Shown piece by piece: positions 15,098 through 23,692 of a DNA stretch of 64,000 bases. Position 1 is the first letter of the stretch, and each line of letters begins with the position of its first letter. Both the position numbers and the translations under genes were made by a program. Source of the DNA: Anaerolineae bacterium. Lineage in GTDB: Bacteria > Chloroflexota > Anaerolineae > Aggregatilineales > Phototrophicaceae. The DNA lies in NCBI GenBank assembly GCA_021296065.1, contig JAGWBD010000006.1, positions 1 through 64,000 of the forward strand, in the 5' to 3' direction. The notes below the pieces were generated by a model. It was not told the origin of the DNA, ran no database searches, and was given only the letters and a program-made list of their open reading frames with translations.

Positions 15098-16543
15098 CTA
15101 AACGTTGAGCGTATCTTCGGCAGCCTTGACCAACTCTGCCTGCATGACTTCGGTGTACTCGTCGACGCTCATGCCACCAAGCAGCACCAGCTGCCAGTTG
15201 CGCACCCAGGCATCGCGCGCCTCGGCGGTGATGTGGGTGTTGCCCCAGCTGTTGACGAACCAGTAGGTCGCGTCGTCGTTAATGCGGAAGCCGGAGAGTG
15301 AGGGCGGCAGAACCACGTTTTTGATGTTGGGCACCAGCCCCTGATCCTCGGACAGCAACGCGCCGATATGATCGGGTACGGACAGGTACATCAACAGATC
15401 GGCGGTGGCGTCGCGCTTGGCGCCGCTGTTGTAGGCCGGCAGGGTGAAGAGCGTGTGGCCGGCAATGAAGACGGCCGCAGTCTGCTTGCCGGTGGCGTGT
15501 GAAGATTCATCAGTCGAGATGATCGGAATGGGGAAGGCGCCCCACTCGAAGGGATTCTCGTTGGTCGGCATGTCCTGCAGCAGGTTCTTGTTTTCCCAGA
15601 TACCCCCGTAGCGGGAAGCCGCTTCACCGGAGAGGAACAGGCCGTAATCCTGCCCGTCGCCACCGCCGCTGTGGGCGCCTTCCGGCGTGTATTGCCACCA
15701 CTCCGTCAGGAGGCGGAAGCAGTCCTGATACGGCTCCTGATCGATGCCGTAGCGTCCATCAAGCACAGCCTCGGAAACCTGGGCCGGCAGCGGCTCACGC
15801 AGATCGCCGGCGGCAATCTCCTCGAAGGTGCTGTGCAGCACCTGATTGGTGGCCATGTCGAAGGTCCACACCGCGTAGGCCAGGCCGAAGTAGTCCGACA
15901 CCGGAATAGCCACGCCCGAGTCCTGGATGGCCTGGTAGAGCGAGATCTGCTCGGCCCAGGATGTCGGCGCTTCCCATCCGTTGGCTGCGAACATGTCCTT
16001 GTTGTAGTAAGTCCAGAGTGTCGTGTTGTCGAGTCCCAGCCAGGCAGTCTGGCCGTTGGACTGGCGCTCACCCGGCTTGATGAACTGGTCCGCCCACTGC
16101 ATGTTGCCTTCCACATAGGGGTTGGGGGACTCCAGGTAGGGGTCCCACCAGCCGACCAGATCGGCCGTCATCCAGTCCTCGATGAGGTAGGTCCAGTTGC
16201 CGAAGAGCAGATCGGGGCCGTCAGCCGCCTGCAGACGGCGCGCCGCCCACTGCTGAATGTCGTCCCAGGCGCCGGGGTCGATAGGCGCATGGTTGACGGT
16301 GACGTTGGGGTGTATGGCCTTGTAGGAATCCAGAATCTCGGCGAGGGCCACGCCCTGCTCCATGTTTTCGCCCAATGGATCCGCACCATAGCCACGAAAG
16401 TCGATATTAAGGACAATTTCGTCCTGCGAAGGCGCCGAAGCGCCAACCATCCCGGCAGGCAGCGCGGTGGCTGCCGCGCCCGCTGCACCGGCCGCGCTCA
16501 TCTTGAGCATGTCGCGCCGGGTAATCCTGTGTTTGTTATCCAT
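15098..16543 (-). CDS. Sugar ABC transporter solute-binding protein with twin-arginine signal
   Basis: A 481-residue extracellular solute-binding protein. The N-terminus carries a Tat-type signal: R-R-D-M-L-K in TRRDMLKMSAAGAAGAAA, then an alanine-rich hydrophobic stretch and an AxA-like site. The mature part has family-1 features (ADPLGENMEQGVALAEILDSYKAIHPNV as three short conserved pieces, DLLFGNWTYL, YYNKDMFAANGWEAP). AAGGGA precedes the ATG at 16543; seven extra upstream codons lack a ribosome site. It is the first structural gene after the repressor (25-nt gap) and should feed the MalFG-like permeases just downstream. Confidence 0.92.
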   Translation of the reverse strand: MDNKHRITRRDMLKMSAAGAAGAAATALPAGMVGASAPSQDEIVLNIDFRGYGADPLGENMEQGVALAEILDSYKAIHPNVTVNHAPIDPGAWDDIQQWAARRLQAADGPDLLFGNWTYLIEDWMTADLVGWWDPYLESPNPYVEGNMQWADQFIKPGERQSNGQTAWLGLDNTTLWTYYNKDMFAANGWEAPTSWAEQISLYQAIQDSGVAIPVSDYFGLAYAVWTFDMATNQVLHSTFEEIAAGDLREPLPAQVSEAVLDGRYGIDQEPYQDCFRLLTEWWQYTPEGAHSGGGDGQDYGLFLSGEAASRYGGIWENKNLLQDMPTNENPFEWGAFPIPIISTDESSHATGKQTAAVFIAGHTLFTLPAYNSGAKRDATADLLMYLSVPDHIGALLSEDQGLVPNIKNVVLPPSLSGFRINDDATYWFVNSWGNTHITAEARDAWVRNWQLVLLGGMSVDEYTEVMQAELVKAAEDTLNV

Positions 16544-16567
16544 TATTCCCTTCCTTGCCTCCAAAAC

Positions 16568-17725
16568 TCACTCTTCGCCTGGGGCTGTAACAGCTCCCGT
16601 CCTGTTTGACGTCAGGCGCTCCTTTCTCCCGTTCCCCTGGCTGCGGGCCACAGCGTCGGCAGGGACAGACAATTCAGCCGACACTGTGTGCATGGACGAT
16701 GACTGGTCGCGCCACGCCGACTCCGGCGTTGGCGCTGCGGTGGACTGGCGCGTCACCAGGCGCGTGGGCAGCGAGACTCGCTGCGCGCCGGCGGCGCCAC
16801 TGACGAGCATGCGCATGCCTTCGCCCCCCAGTTCGCGGGTGGGCACGTGCACGGTCGTCAGGGGCGGCGCCATGTGGGTGACGAAGTAATTGTCGTCAAT
16901 GCCGGTAATAGACAGGTCGCGCGGAACGGAGAGGCCCAGCAGGTCGGCGGCTTCGTAAGCGCCGAGGGCCATCATGTCGTTGCCCATCACCAGGGCTGTG
17001 GGCCGTTGGCTGCGGGGCCTGTCAAGCAGGTCTTCGGCGCAGCGCCGTCCGCTGTCGGTCGAATAATCGCCGTCGCGTTGCAAACTTTCGTCCAGCGGGA
17101 GGTCGGCGCCCGCCAGGGCCTTGCGATAGCCCCTCTCTCGCTGGACGCTGGAGGAACGACCGGGTATGCCTCCCACGAAGCCGATGCGGCGATGACCGAG
17201 ACTGATGAGATGCCCTGCAGCCTGCAGACCAGCCATGTACCAGTCAAAGCCGATGATGCTGGCGTGTTCCTCCGCAGGCGGCTGGTCACGGTCCATGATG
17301 ACGACCGCAGTGCGGCCAAAACGCAATTCGCGCCAGACCGATTCCGGCAGGGGTTGGGTGGCGAGGAAAATGCCGTCCACCCAGTGCTGCTGCAACACCT
17401 GCACCTGCTGTGGCACGTCATGGCAGTCGTCTTCGGCGCAGGCGATCAACAAACTGCAGCCGGCCTCGCGCGCGACCTCGCCGGCGCCCTGCACGATGCC
17501 GGCCGTGAAGGGGTTGAAGAGGTTGGAAACGACGAGACCGAAGGTGCGGGTGCGGCCGGTGGCCAGGCTGCGGGCGATGGCGCTGGGCCGATAGTTGAGC
17601 TGGCGCATGACCTGCAGGACCCGCTCGCAAGTCACGGGCGAGACAATGGCGGGGTCATTCAGCACGTTGCTAACCGTGCCGACGGACACCCCTGCCTCGC
17701 GTGCAACTTCGCGTATGGTGGTCAT
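16568..17725 (-). CDS. LacI-family transcriptional repressor
   Basis: A 385-residue regulator. Residues 2-22 are a LacI helix-turn-helix (TIREVAREAGVSVGTVSNVL) and residues ~47-55 give the hinge (YRPSAIARSLATGRT). The rest is a periplasmic-binding-protein-like sugar sensor (FGLVVSNLFNPFTAGI, HRRIGFVGGIPGR, ALVMGNDMMALGAYEA, SITGIDDN). An unusual ~50-residue Ser/Thr-rich tail follows the last conserved RLVTRQST. The start at 17725 puts the DNA-binding domain at the N-terminus, though no Shine-Dalgarno is obvious. It heads the catabolic operon and has a perfect operator palindrome over its own transcription start, so autorepression is likely, relieved by a sugar from the pathway. Confidence 0.95.
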   Translation of the reverse strand: MTTIREVAREAGVSVGTVSNVLNDPAIVSPVTCERVLQVMRQLNYRPSAIARSLATGRTRTFGLVVSNLFNPFTAGIVQGAGEVAREAGCSLLIACAEDDCHDVPQQVQVLQQHWVDGIFLATQPLPESVWRELRFGRTAVVIMDRDQPPAEEHASIIGFDWYMAGLQAAGHLISLGHRRIGFVGGIPGRSSSVQRERGYRKALAGADLPLDESLQRDGDYSTDSGRRCAEDLLDRPRSQRPTALVMGNDMMALGAYEAADLLGLSVPRDLSITGIDDNYFVTHMAPPLTTVHVPTRELGGEGMRMLVSGAAGAQRVSLPTRLVTRQSTAAPTPESAWRDQSSSMHTVSAELSVPADAVARSQGNGRKERLTSNRTGAVTAPGEE

Positions 17726-17738
17726 GTGCAACATTTCA

Positions 17739-17756
17739 CATTGAACCGGTTCAATG
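17739..17756. promoter_or_regulatory. LacI-type operator, 18-bp perfect palindrome
   Basis: CATTGAACCGGTTCAATG is a perfect palindrome with the central CG that LacI-family proteins bend. It begins 2 nt after the -10 box of the minus-strand promoter, covers the expected start of transcription, and lies 13 nt before the repressor start codon. Repressor binding here would block the operon promoter. Confidence 0.88.
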
Positions 17757-17757
17757 G

Positions 17758-17785
17758 ATTGTAACGCGCTTTCGGCGTTTGTCAA
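17758..17785 (-). promoter_or_regulatory. Sigma-70-type promoter of the LacI-led operon
   Basis: On the minus strand: -35 TTGACA (17785-17780), 16-bp spacer, -10 TACAAT (17763-17758). Both boxes are at or near consensus. Transcription would start near 17751, inside the operator palindrome. Confidence 0.85.
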
Positions 17786-17830
17786 ATATTGGGGCGGCAG
17801 GGGCATGCATACCATCAGTACCCGCGCCGA

Positions 17831-17859
17831 TTGCAAGTTCAGCCTGGCCGCGCTATACA
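17831..17859 (+). promoter_or_regulatory. Sigma-70-type promoter of the first TIM-barrel isomerase
   Basis: TTGCAA (17831-17836), a 17-bp spacer and TATACA (17854-17859). Transcription would start about 17866, giving a leader of some 24 nt with GGGAGG before the ATG at 17890. It diverges from the LacI promoter with 45 bp between the two -35 boxes. Confidence 0.7.
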
Positions 17860-17889
17860 GGTGTTCTGGCGTGACGAGGGAGGTCTGCG

Positions 17890-18840
17890 ATGCGGCTCGG
17901 CTATTACACCGACTATTCCGAAGAGACGGCGGCCTTCGCCTCGGAGACCGGCTTTACTTCGCTGGAACTTTCCGCCTGGCCGGATTCGGCCATCAATCCC
18001 GACAAGGTCAGCGAGGCCCGCCTGGAAGCGATCCTGGCCGACCTGCAGCAGCGCGACATCGAGATTTCCGCCCTCGGTTACTATCCAAACTACCTGGCGC
18101 CCGAGGCCGAAGAACGCGCTGAAAGCAAACGTTACTTCCTCAAGGTGCTGGACCTCGCGCAGCGCATGGGCGTCTCCGTCGTCTGCACCTTCGTCGGGCG
18201 CAACCCCTACTGCACGGTGGAAGAGAACATGGGCCCCTTCCAGGAGCTCTTCACCGAATTCTGTCAGGAAGCCGAAGAGCGCGGCCTGCGCATCGCCATT
18301 GAAAACTGCCCGATGGTCGAACTCAAGACGGGCCACAGCATCAACCTCGCCTTCAGCCCGGAAATCTGGGACCAGATGTTCGAGCTGGTGCCCTCGCCCG
18401 CGCTGGGCATCGAAATGGACCCCTCACACATGGTCTGGCAGGGCATCGATTACATTCAGGCCATTCGCGACTATGGCGAACGCATTTACCACGTGCACGC
18501 CAAGGACATGGAAATCCGCCGCGACGTGCTGCAACGGGTGGGCATCTTGGGGCAGAGTTTCGGCGACGTATTCGGCCTGGGCCATGGCTGGAGGCGCGGC
18601 CGCGCGCCGGGCTGGGGCGAAGTCGACTGGCAGGCCTTCATCAGCGCGCTGATCGAGGTTGGCTATGAAGGCAACATCGACATCGAACACGAGGACGACG
18701 TGCTGGCCTTCAGCGAACTGCGCGATTTCGAGGCCGACATGGAATCGTCGATCGTGATGGCCTACGGACGGGAACACAAGGGCCTGCTGCTGGGCTACCA
18801 GACTCTGGCGCCCCTGATCCCCGGTCACCAACGAAAATAG
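17890..18840 (+). CDS. Sugar phosphate isomerase/epimerase, xylose-isomerase-like TIM barrel (copy 1)
   Basis: A 316-residue AP-endonuclease-2/xylose-isomerase-like TIM barrel. These enzymes epimerise or isomerise sugars or inositol derivatives with a divalent metal. Likely metal ligands lie at strand ends: Glu in RIAIENCP, Asp in IEMDPSHM, His in YHVHAKD and Glu in DIEHEDD. GGGAGG lies 6 nt before the ATG. It diverges from the LacI-led operon and shares its control region, so it may serve the same pathway. A near-identical paralogue follows at 19019. Confidence 0.88.
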   Translation: MRLGYYTDYSEETAAFASETGFTSLELSAWPDSAINPDKVSEARLEAILADLQQRDIEISALGYYPNYLAPEAEERAESKRYFLKVLDLAQRMGVSVVCTFVGRNPYCTVEENMGPFQELFTEFCQEAEERGLRIAIENCPMVELKTGHSINLAFSPEIWDQMFELVPSPALGIEMDPSHMVWQGIDYIQAIRDYGERIYHVHAKDMEIRRDVLQRVGILGQSFGDVFGLGHGWRRGRAPGWGEVDWQAFISALIEVGYEGNIDIEHEDDVLAFSELRDFEADMESSIVMAYGREHKGLLLGYQTLAPLIPGHQRK

Positions 18841-18966
18841 AGGGTGTTGCACCTGGCCGGAAGAAGATGCCCTCTGGTCCGGCATTCAGTTGCTGACGAC
18901 CCGGGACAGGCTGCACAAGGGACAGAAAGCCGTGCGACCGGTCATGACTGAAAGGTCGTCCATAAA

Positions 18967-18995
18967 TTGACGCGCCGTGGCGGGCGCGCTAGATT
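18967..18995 (+). promoter_or_regulatory. Sigma-70-type promoter of the second TIM-barrel isomerase
   Basis: TTGACG (18967-18972), a 17-bp spacer, TAGATT (18990-18995). Start of transcription expected near 19002, with GGAG before the ATG at 19019. It shows that copy 2 is not only expressed by read-through from copy 1. Confidence 0.68.
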
Positions 18996-19018
18996 CGGAA
19001 TCCCCTGGAGCGCAAAGC

Positions 19019-19975
19019 ATGGTGATGCGTCTCGGATTCTACAGCGACTATTCTGAAGAAACGGCGGCATTTGCCGCGGAAACCGGCTTCACTTCGCTGC
19101 AGCTCTCCGCCTGGCCTGATTCGGCCATCAACCCCGATACCGTCACTGAGGAAAGGCTGGAGCAAATCCTTGCCGATCTGGCGAGCCGCGAGATCGAAAT
19201 CTCCGCCCTGGGCTACTATCCCAACTACCTCGCGCCGGACGCCGCAGAGCGCGCGGAGAGCCGTCGTTATTTTCTGGCCTTGCTCGACCTCGCACAGCGT
19301 ATGCAGGTGCCGGTCGTCAGCACCTTTGTCGGATGTGATCCTTTTTCCAGTGTGGAAGAGAACATGGGCGCCTTCCAGTCAGTCTTTCAGGAATTTTGCG
19401 AACAGGCCGGGGAGCGCGGCCTGCGCATCGCCATCGAAAATTGCCCGATGATCGAGCGCCAGACCAACCACTGCACCAACCTGGCCTTCAGCCCGGAAAT
19501 CTGGGAGCGGATGTTTGAGCTGGTGCCCTCCCCCGTGCTGGGTCTCGAGATGGACCCTTCGCACATGGTCTGGCTGGGCATCGACTACATTCAGGCGGTC
19601 CGCGATTTTGGCGAGCGCATCTACCATGCGCACGCCAAGGATACGGAAGTGCGGCGCGACGTACTCGCGCGAGTGGGCATTTACGGGCAGAGTTTCGGCG
19701 AGGTGACCGGCTTCGGGCTCGGCTGGTGGCGCGGGCGCGCGCCGGGGTGGGGCGAAGTAGACTGGCCGGCCTACATCAGCGCGCTGATCGAGGTTGGCTA
19801 TGAGGGCAATCTCGATATCGAGCACGAAGAAGACCTGTTCGACTTCAGTGAACTCGTCGACTTCACGCCAGGTGAAGCATTGCCGGACGTGCCGGCTTTC
19901 AAACGCGGGCACAAGGGCCTGCTGCTGGGGTACCGGACTCTGGCGCCCCTGATTCCCGGTCATTTGCGCAAATAG
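19019..19975 (+). CDS. Sugar phosphate isomerase/epimerase, xylose-isomerase-like TIM barrel (copy 2)
   Basis: A 318-residue paralogue of the 17890-18840 product, collinear from RLGFYSDYSEETAAF to LLGYRTLAPLIPGHLRK. By eye about four of five of the first 100 residues are identical. All candidate metal ligands are kept (RIAIENCP, LEMDPSHM, YHAHAKD, DIEHEED). Differences gather in the segment after the first ligand, such as VELKTGHS versus IERQTNHC, and near the C-terminus. The start at 19019 has GGAG 8 nt upstream; an ATG at 19025 is an alternative. A recent duplication with partial divergence of substrate is likely. Confidence 0.88.
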   Translation: MVMRLGFYSDYSEETAAFAAETGFTSLQLSAWPDSAINPDTVTEERLEQILADLASREIEISALGYYPNYLAPDAAERAESRRYFLALLDLAQRMQVPVVSTFVGCDPFSSVEENMGAFQSVFQEFCEQAGERGLRIAIENCPMIERQTNHCTNLAFSPEIWERMFELVPSPVLGLEMDPSHMVWLGIDYIQAVRDFGERIYHAHAKDTEVRRDVLARVGIYGQSFGEVTGFGLGWWRGRAPGWGEVDWPAYISALIEVGYEGNLDIEHEEDLFDFSELVDFTPGEALPDVPAFKRGHKGLLLGYRTLAPLIPGHLRK

Positions 19976-20044
19976 AAGCCAGGAGGTTGCCACAAGCCAC
20001 AACAAGACCGTTTCCAGTTTCTGTCTGTTTTTTTGGAGGTTGTC

Positions 20045-21784
20045 ATGACCAGGAAATTCCTTGCTTTTGCCCTGTTAACCCTCTTGCTGGCGCTGACGCC
20101 TGCGCTCGGCGCGCAGGACATTGCCGAAGTGCCGCGCGAGGCGACAGTTATCATCGAAAACGAATTTGGCCGTGTGGCCGTGCCCGACAACATGAATCCC
20201 TATATCGCCGGTCAGTATCTGGACTGGGGAATGTGGCAGGCGACCCAGGAATCGCTCTTCTATCTCAATTATGAGAGTGGTGAGTTGATACCCTGGCTGG
20301 CATCGGGCAATTCATTCAATGAAGACAAGAGCTCGGTGACCATCAGCATCCGCGATGGGGTGAAATGGGCCGATGGCACGCCCTTCACTGCCAATGATGT
20401 CGTCTTCACCATCAATATGCTGAAGGCCAACCCCGACTTGCAGTATTCCTTCGATATGCAGCAATGGGTGGCGGACATCAGCGCGCCTGATGACAGCACG
20501 GTCGTCATGAACCTCACGCGGCCGAACCCCCGCTTCGTCTCCACCTACTTCGGCGTACGCATCTGGGACACGATCCTGATCGCGCCCCAACACATCTGGG
20601 AAGGCGTCGATCCGACCACCTTCACCAACTACGATCTGGAAGCCGGCCTGCCCATGGGCACCGGCGCCTTCCGTCTGGTGCGCTCCACCGAGACGGAACA
20701 GGTTTATGACCGGCGCGATGACTGGTGGGCAGCCGAGACCGGCTTCCATGCGCTGCCGGCGCCGCAACGGGCCATCTGGCTGGGGGCTCCCGGCGAAGAC
20801 CTGCGCGCGGCCCTGATGTCAAACAATGAGCTGGATGCCGGCTGGACCTTCAGCCGCTCGACCTTTGAAGTCGCCCAGTCCCGCAACCCCAACATCGTGG
20901 GCTGGACGGAGGACCTGCCCTACGCCTATCTCGATCCCTGTCCGCGATACCTGGGCCTGAACAACAGGGCGGCGCCCTTCGACGATCGGGAAGTGCGCTG
21001 GGCCCTCAACGCCGCCATCGACCGCGACGTCCTCGTGGCCATCGCCTATGAGGGCATGACGGATCCGGCCGCTACGCTCTATCCCACCTACGCGCCGCTG
21101 CAGGCTTTCCTGGACCGCAACGCCGCGCTCTTCGAGCAATATGACGTGCTCGGCAGCGACATGATGCTCATCGACAGCGTGATGGAGGGTAAAGGCTACT
21201 CGCGCGACGCCGACGGCCTCTGGGTTGACGGTGATGGCGCCCGCATCTCCTTCACCCTCGTCGCCCGCTCCAGCCAGACCGACAAGGTGCGCATGGGCAA
21301 TATCCTGGCCGAGCAGGTGCGCGATGCCGGCTTTGACGCCTCCTTCCAGCCCCTGGAAGACGGTATCTTCTATGCCGATGTCTCCAACGGTGCATTGCAA
21401 GCCTGGATCACCGACCTCTGCGGCAGCGTGAGCGACCCCTACGAGACATTCTCGCGTTTCCACAGCCGTTTCTCGGGCCCGATTGGCGAATCTGTGCCGG
21501 GCGTCAATGCCAGCCGCTTCGAAAACGCCGAGTATGACGAGGTGGTCGACGCCATGGCCGTCCTCGCCGCCTCCGACGAAGGCTTTGACGATCTGGCGGA
21601 CCAGGCGCTGGAGATCTGGCTGCGTGAGCTGCCCGGTATCCCGTTGGTGCAGGCGCGCCTGCTCACACCCTTCAACAACACCTACTGGACCAACTGGCCC
21701 TCCTCCGACAACAACTACATCCATCCTGGCCACTGGTGGGTAACCGGCGCACTGATGCTCCTGAACATTCCGCCTGCCGGCTAG
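20045..21784 (+). CDS. Peptide/oligosaccharide ABC transporter substrate-binding protein (family 5)
   Basis: A 579-residue family-5 binding protein (Dpp/Opp type). A signal peptide covers residues 1-~22 (MTRKFLAFALLTLLLALTPA, then LGAQ). Family features: ESLFYLNYESGELIPWLA, VTISIRDGVKWADGTPFTANDVVFT and VRWALNAAIDRDVL. The chosen ATG at 20045 follows TTTGGAGG with 5-nt spacing. It starts a five-gene importer (to 25616). The position after two sugar isomerases suggests that the ligand may be an oligosaccharide or glycoside rather than a peptide. Confidence 0.92.
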   Translation: MTRKFLAFALLTLLLALTPALGAQDIAEVPREATVIIENEFGRVAVPDNMNPYIAGQYLDWGMWQATQESLFYLNYESGELIPWLASGNSFNEDKSSVTISIRDGVKWADGTPFTANDVVFTINMLKANPDLQYSFDMQQWVADISAPDDSTVVMNLTRPNPRFVSTYFGVRIWDTILIAPQHIWEGVDPTTFTNYDLEAGLPMGTGAFRLVRSTETEQVYDRRDDWWAAETGFHALPAPQRAIWLGAPGEDLRAALMSNNELDAGWTFSRSTFEVAQSRNPNIVGWTEDLPYAYLDPCPRYLGLNNRAAPFDDREVRWALNAAIDRDVLVAIAYEGMTDPAATLYPTYAPLQAFLDRNAALFEQYDVLGSDMMLIDSVMEGKGYSRDADGLWVDGDGARISFTLVARSSQTDKVRMGNILAEQVRDAGFDASFQPLEDGIFYADVSNGALQAWITDLCGSVSDPYETFSRFHSRFSGPIGESVPGVNASRFENAEYDEVVDAMAVLAASDEGFDDLADQALEIWLRELPGIPLVQARLLTPFNNTYWTNWPSSDNNYIHPGHWWVTGALMLLNIPPAG

Positions 21785-21793
21785 CAGACTGGC

Positions 21794-21809
21794 GGGGGGG
21801 GGGGGGGGG
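21794..21809 (+). repeat. 16-G homopolymer tract between binding-protein and permease genes
   Basis: An uninterrupted run of 16 G lies 9 nt after the binding-protein stop and 36 nt before the permease start codon. Such tracts slip easily in replication. It does not interrupt a coding frame, so any effect would be on RNA structure or on permease expression. It is also a site where sequencing and assembly are least reliable. Confidence 0.9.
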
Positions 21810-21845
21810 CGTTTCCTGACAAGCTTCTTCCTTCCGGGCTGACGC

Positions 21846-22838
21846 ATGACTCCCCGCTACCTGGGTATGCGCCTGGCGACCTTTGTGTTGACCATTCTGG
21901 TTGCCTCGACGCTGAACTTTGCCATCTCGCGACTCACGCCGCAGGATCCGATCGCGGCCTTGCTGGGGCGTATGGCCAGCCGCGGTCGCACAGTGGAAAA
22001 CGGTGCGGAGATCCTGGCCCTTTACCGCGAACGGCTGGGGCTGGACGACCCGCTGCCGCAACAATATCTGAACTATATGGGCAACCTGCTGCGGGGTGAC
22101 CTTGGCTACTCGCTGGCCTTTTTCCCCATCAAGGCGGAAGCCGTCATCCTGCGGGCGCTGCCCTGGACGATCGGACTGTTGTCAGTGGCCACCTTGCTGG
22201 CATTCACTGTCGGCAACCTGCTGGGGGCTCTGGCCGTCTGGCCGCGTGTGCCGGCCGGCTTTCGCTGGCTGGTGTATCTTTCCATGCCTTTCAGCGCCGT
22301 TCCCTATTACCTGCTGGCCCTTATCCTCGTCTATCTCTTCGCCCTGAACTGGTCGGTATTTCCCCTGGGTGGCGCGTTTACGCCCGGCAGCGTACGCGGC
22401 TTCGATCTGGCCACACTCGGCGATTTGTTGCACCACGCGACGCTGCCGGTGCTCTCGGTTGTCCTGGCGGTCATCGGTTTCTGGGCCCTGAGCATGCGCG
22501 GCATCATGGCGACCGTGCTCGGCGACGATTATCTGATTTACGCGCAGGCGCGCGGTTTGCGCTCGCGTCGCATCTTCAGCCACTACGCGATGCGCAATGC
22601 CATGTTGCCGCAGGTTACGGCGCTGGCCATCGACTTCGGCCGTCTCATTTCCGGGCAGGTGCTGGTGGAGATTATCTTCAATTATCCGGGCGTGGGCTGG
22701 GTGCTGTACAACGCCCTGCGCGCGGCGGATTTCTTCGTGATTCAGGGCGTAACACTCTTCATGGTCTTTGCCGTGGCCCTGGCGACGCTGATACTGGACC
22801 TGATCTATCCCCTGCTCGATCCACGGATCCGCTACTGA
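21846..22838 (+). CDS. ABC transporter permease, DppB type
   Basis: A 330-residue inner-membrane permease. N-terminal helix (FVLTILVASTLNFAISRL), then the DppB-type loop YRERLGLDDPLPQQYLNYM and LRGDLGYSLAFF. The ATPase-contact region contains DDYLIYAQARGLRSRRIFSHYAMRNAMLP. The C-terminal part (GRLISGQVLVEIIFNYPGVG) is typical of the family. Acts with DppC-type 22853-23692. Confidence 0.93.
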   Translation: MTPRYLGMRLATFVLTILVASTLNFAISRLTPQDPIAALLGRMASRGRTVENGAEILALYRERLGLDDPLPQQYLNYMGNLLRGDLGYSLAFFPIKAEAVILRALPWTIGLLSVATLLAFTVGNLLGALAVWPRVPAGFRWLVYLSMPFSAVPYYLLALILVYLFALNWSVFPLGGAFTPGSVRGFDLATLGDLLHHATLPVLSVVLAVIGFWALSMRGIMATVLGDDYLIYAQARGLRSRRIFSHYAMRNAMLPQVTALAIDFGRLISGQVLVEIIFNYPGVGWVLYNALRAADFFVIQGVTLFMVFAVALATLILDLIYPLLDPRIRY

Positions 22839-22852
22839 AGGCGACTTTGCCA

Positions 22853-23692
22853 ATGACCCGGCGCCTGCCACGCTTCCTGACACCCGTGATGACGCTGGGG
22901 CTTGCCTTGCTGGCGCTGGTGCTGGTGCCGGGCCTGCTGGGACAGTTCGTTGCGGACCCGGAGCAGATGCGCCTGATGGCCGGCGGCATCAACGCGCCGC
23001 CCGGCCACGACCACCCGCTGGGAACACAGAATGAAGGGCGCGATCTGCTGACCTACATCCTCAAGGGCATGCCAAACACGCTGCTCATCGGCCTCGTGGG
23101 CGGCGGCTCGGCCGTGCTGCTGGGCACGGTGCTGGGCATGCTGGCCGGTTACGTCGGCGGCCTGCTGGACGGGGTCGTGCGCAACACCGTCGATATCGGC
23201 CTGACGATCCCGCCACTGGCGATCCTGATCATGATCGCTGCCTCGTTTTCCATCGTGACGCCGCTGATGATGGGCCTGGTCATCGCCCTGACGTCCTGGA
23301 TGCATCCCACGCGGGTCATCCGTTCGCAGGTATTGAGTCTGCGCGAACGCGAGTTCGTGCTCTTGCTGCGCCTTTCAGGCGCATCGCCGCTGCACATAGT
23401 CTTCCGCGAACTGATGCCCAACCTGATCCCCTTTCTGGCGGCCACCTTTGTCAACGCCGTGGCGACGGCCATTCTGGCTTCCATCGGTCTGGAAGTCCTC
23501 GGCCTCGGCTCCTTTCAGACGCCCACCCTCGGCAACCTCATTTACTTCGCCATCATCGGCAACGCCATGTGGCTGGGGTTGTGGTGGTGGTGGCTGCCGC
23601 CAATTGTCATCTTCATCGTCCTCTTCATGGGTCTCTTCTTCGTCAGCACTGCCCTCGACACGCTGGCTAACCCGCGTCTGGAGCAGGGTTGA
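22853..23692 (+). CDS. ABC transporter permease, DppC type
   Basis: A 279-residue partner permease with an N-terminal helix and the DppC-type segments HPLGTQNEGRDLLTYILKG and LREREFVLLLRLSGASPLHIVFRELMPN, the latter being the ATPase-docking loop. The ATG at 22853 comes 14 nt after the preceding stop; an in-frame TTG at 22847 is less likely. The stop codon shares a base with the next start (TGATG). Confidence 0.93.
   Translation: MTRRLPRFLTPVMTLGLALLALVLVPGLLGQFVADPEQMRLMAGGINAPPGHDHPLGTQNEGRDLLTYILKGMPNTLLIGLVGGGSAVLLGTVLGMLAGYVGGLLDGVVRNTVDIGLTIPPLAILIMIAASFSIVTPLMMGLVIALTSWMHPTRVIRSQVLSLREREFVLLLRLSGASPLHIVFRELMPNLIPFLAATFVNAVATAILASIGLEVLGLGSFQTPTLGNLIYFAIIGNAMWLGLWWWWLPPIVIFIVLFMGLFFVSTALDTLANPRLEQG

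Noticed and set aside
20010-20044. T-rich stretch before the family-5 binding-protein gene as a terminator
   Set aside because: GTTTTTTTGG follows no stem-loop and leads into the ribosome-binding site.
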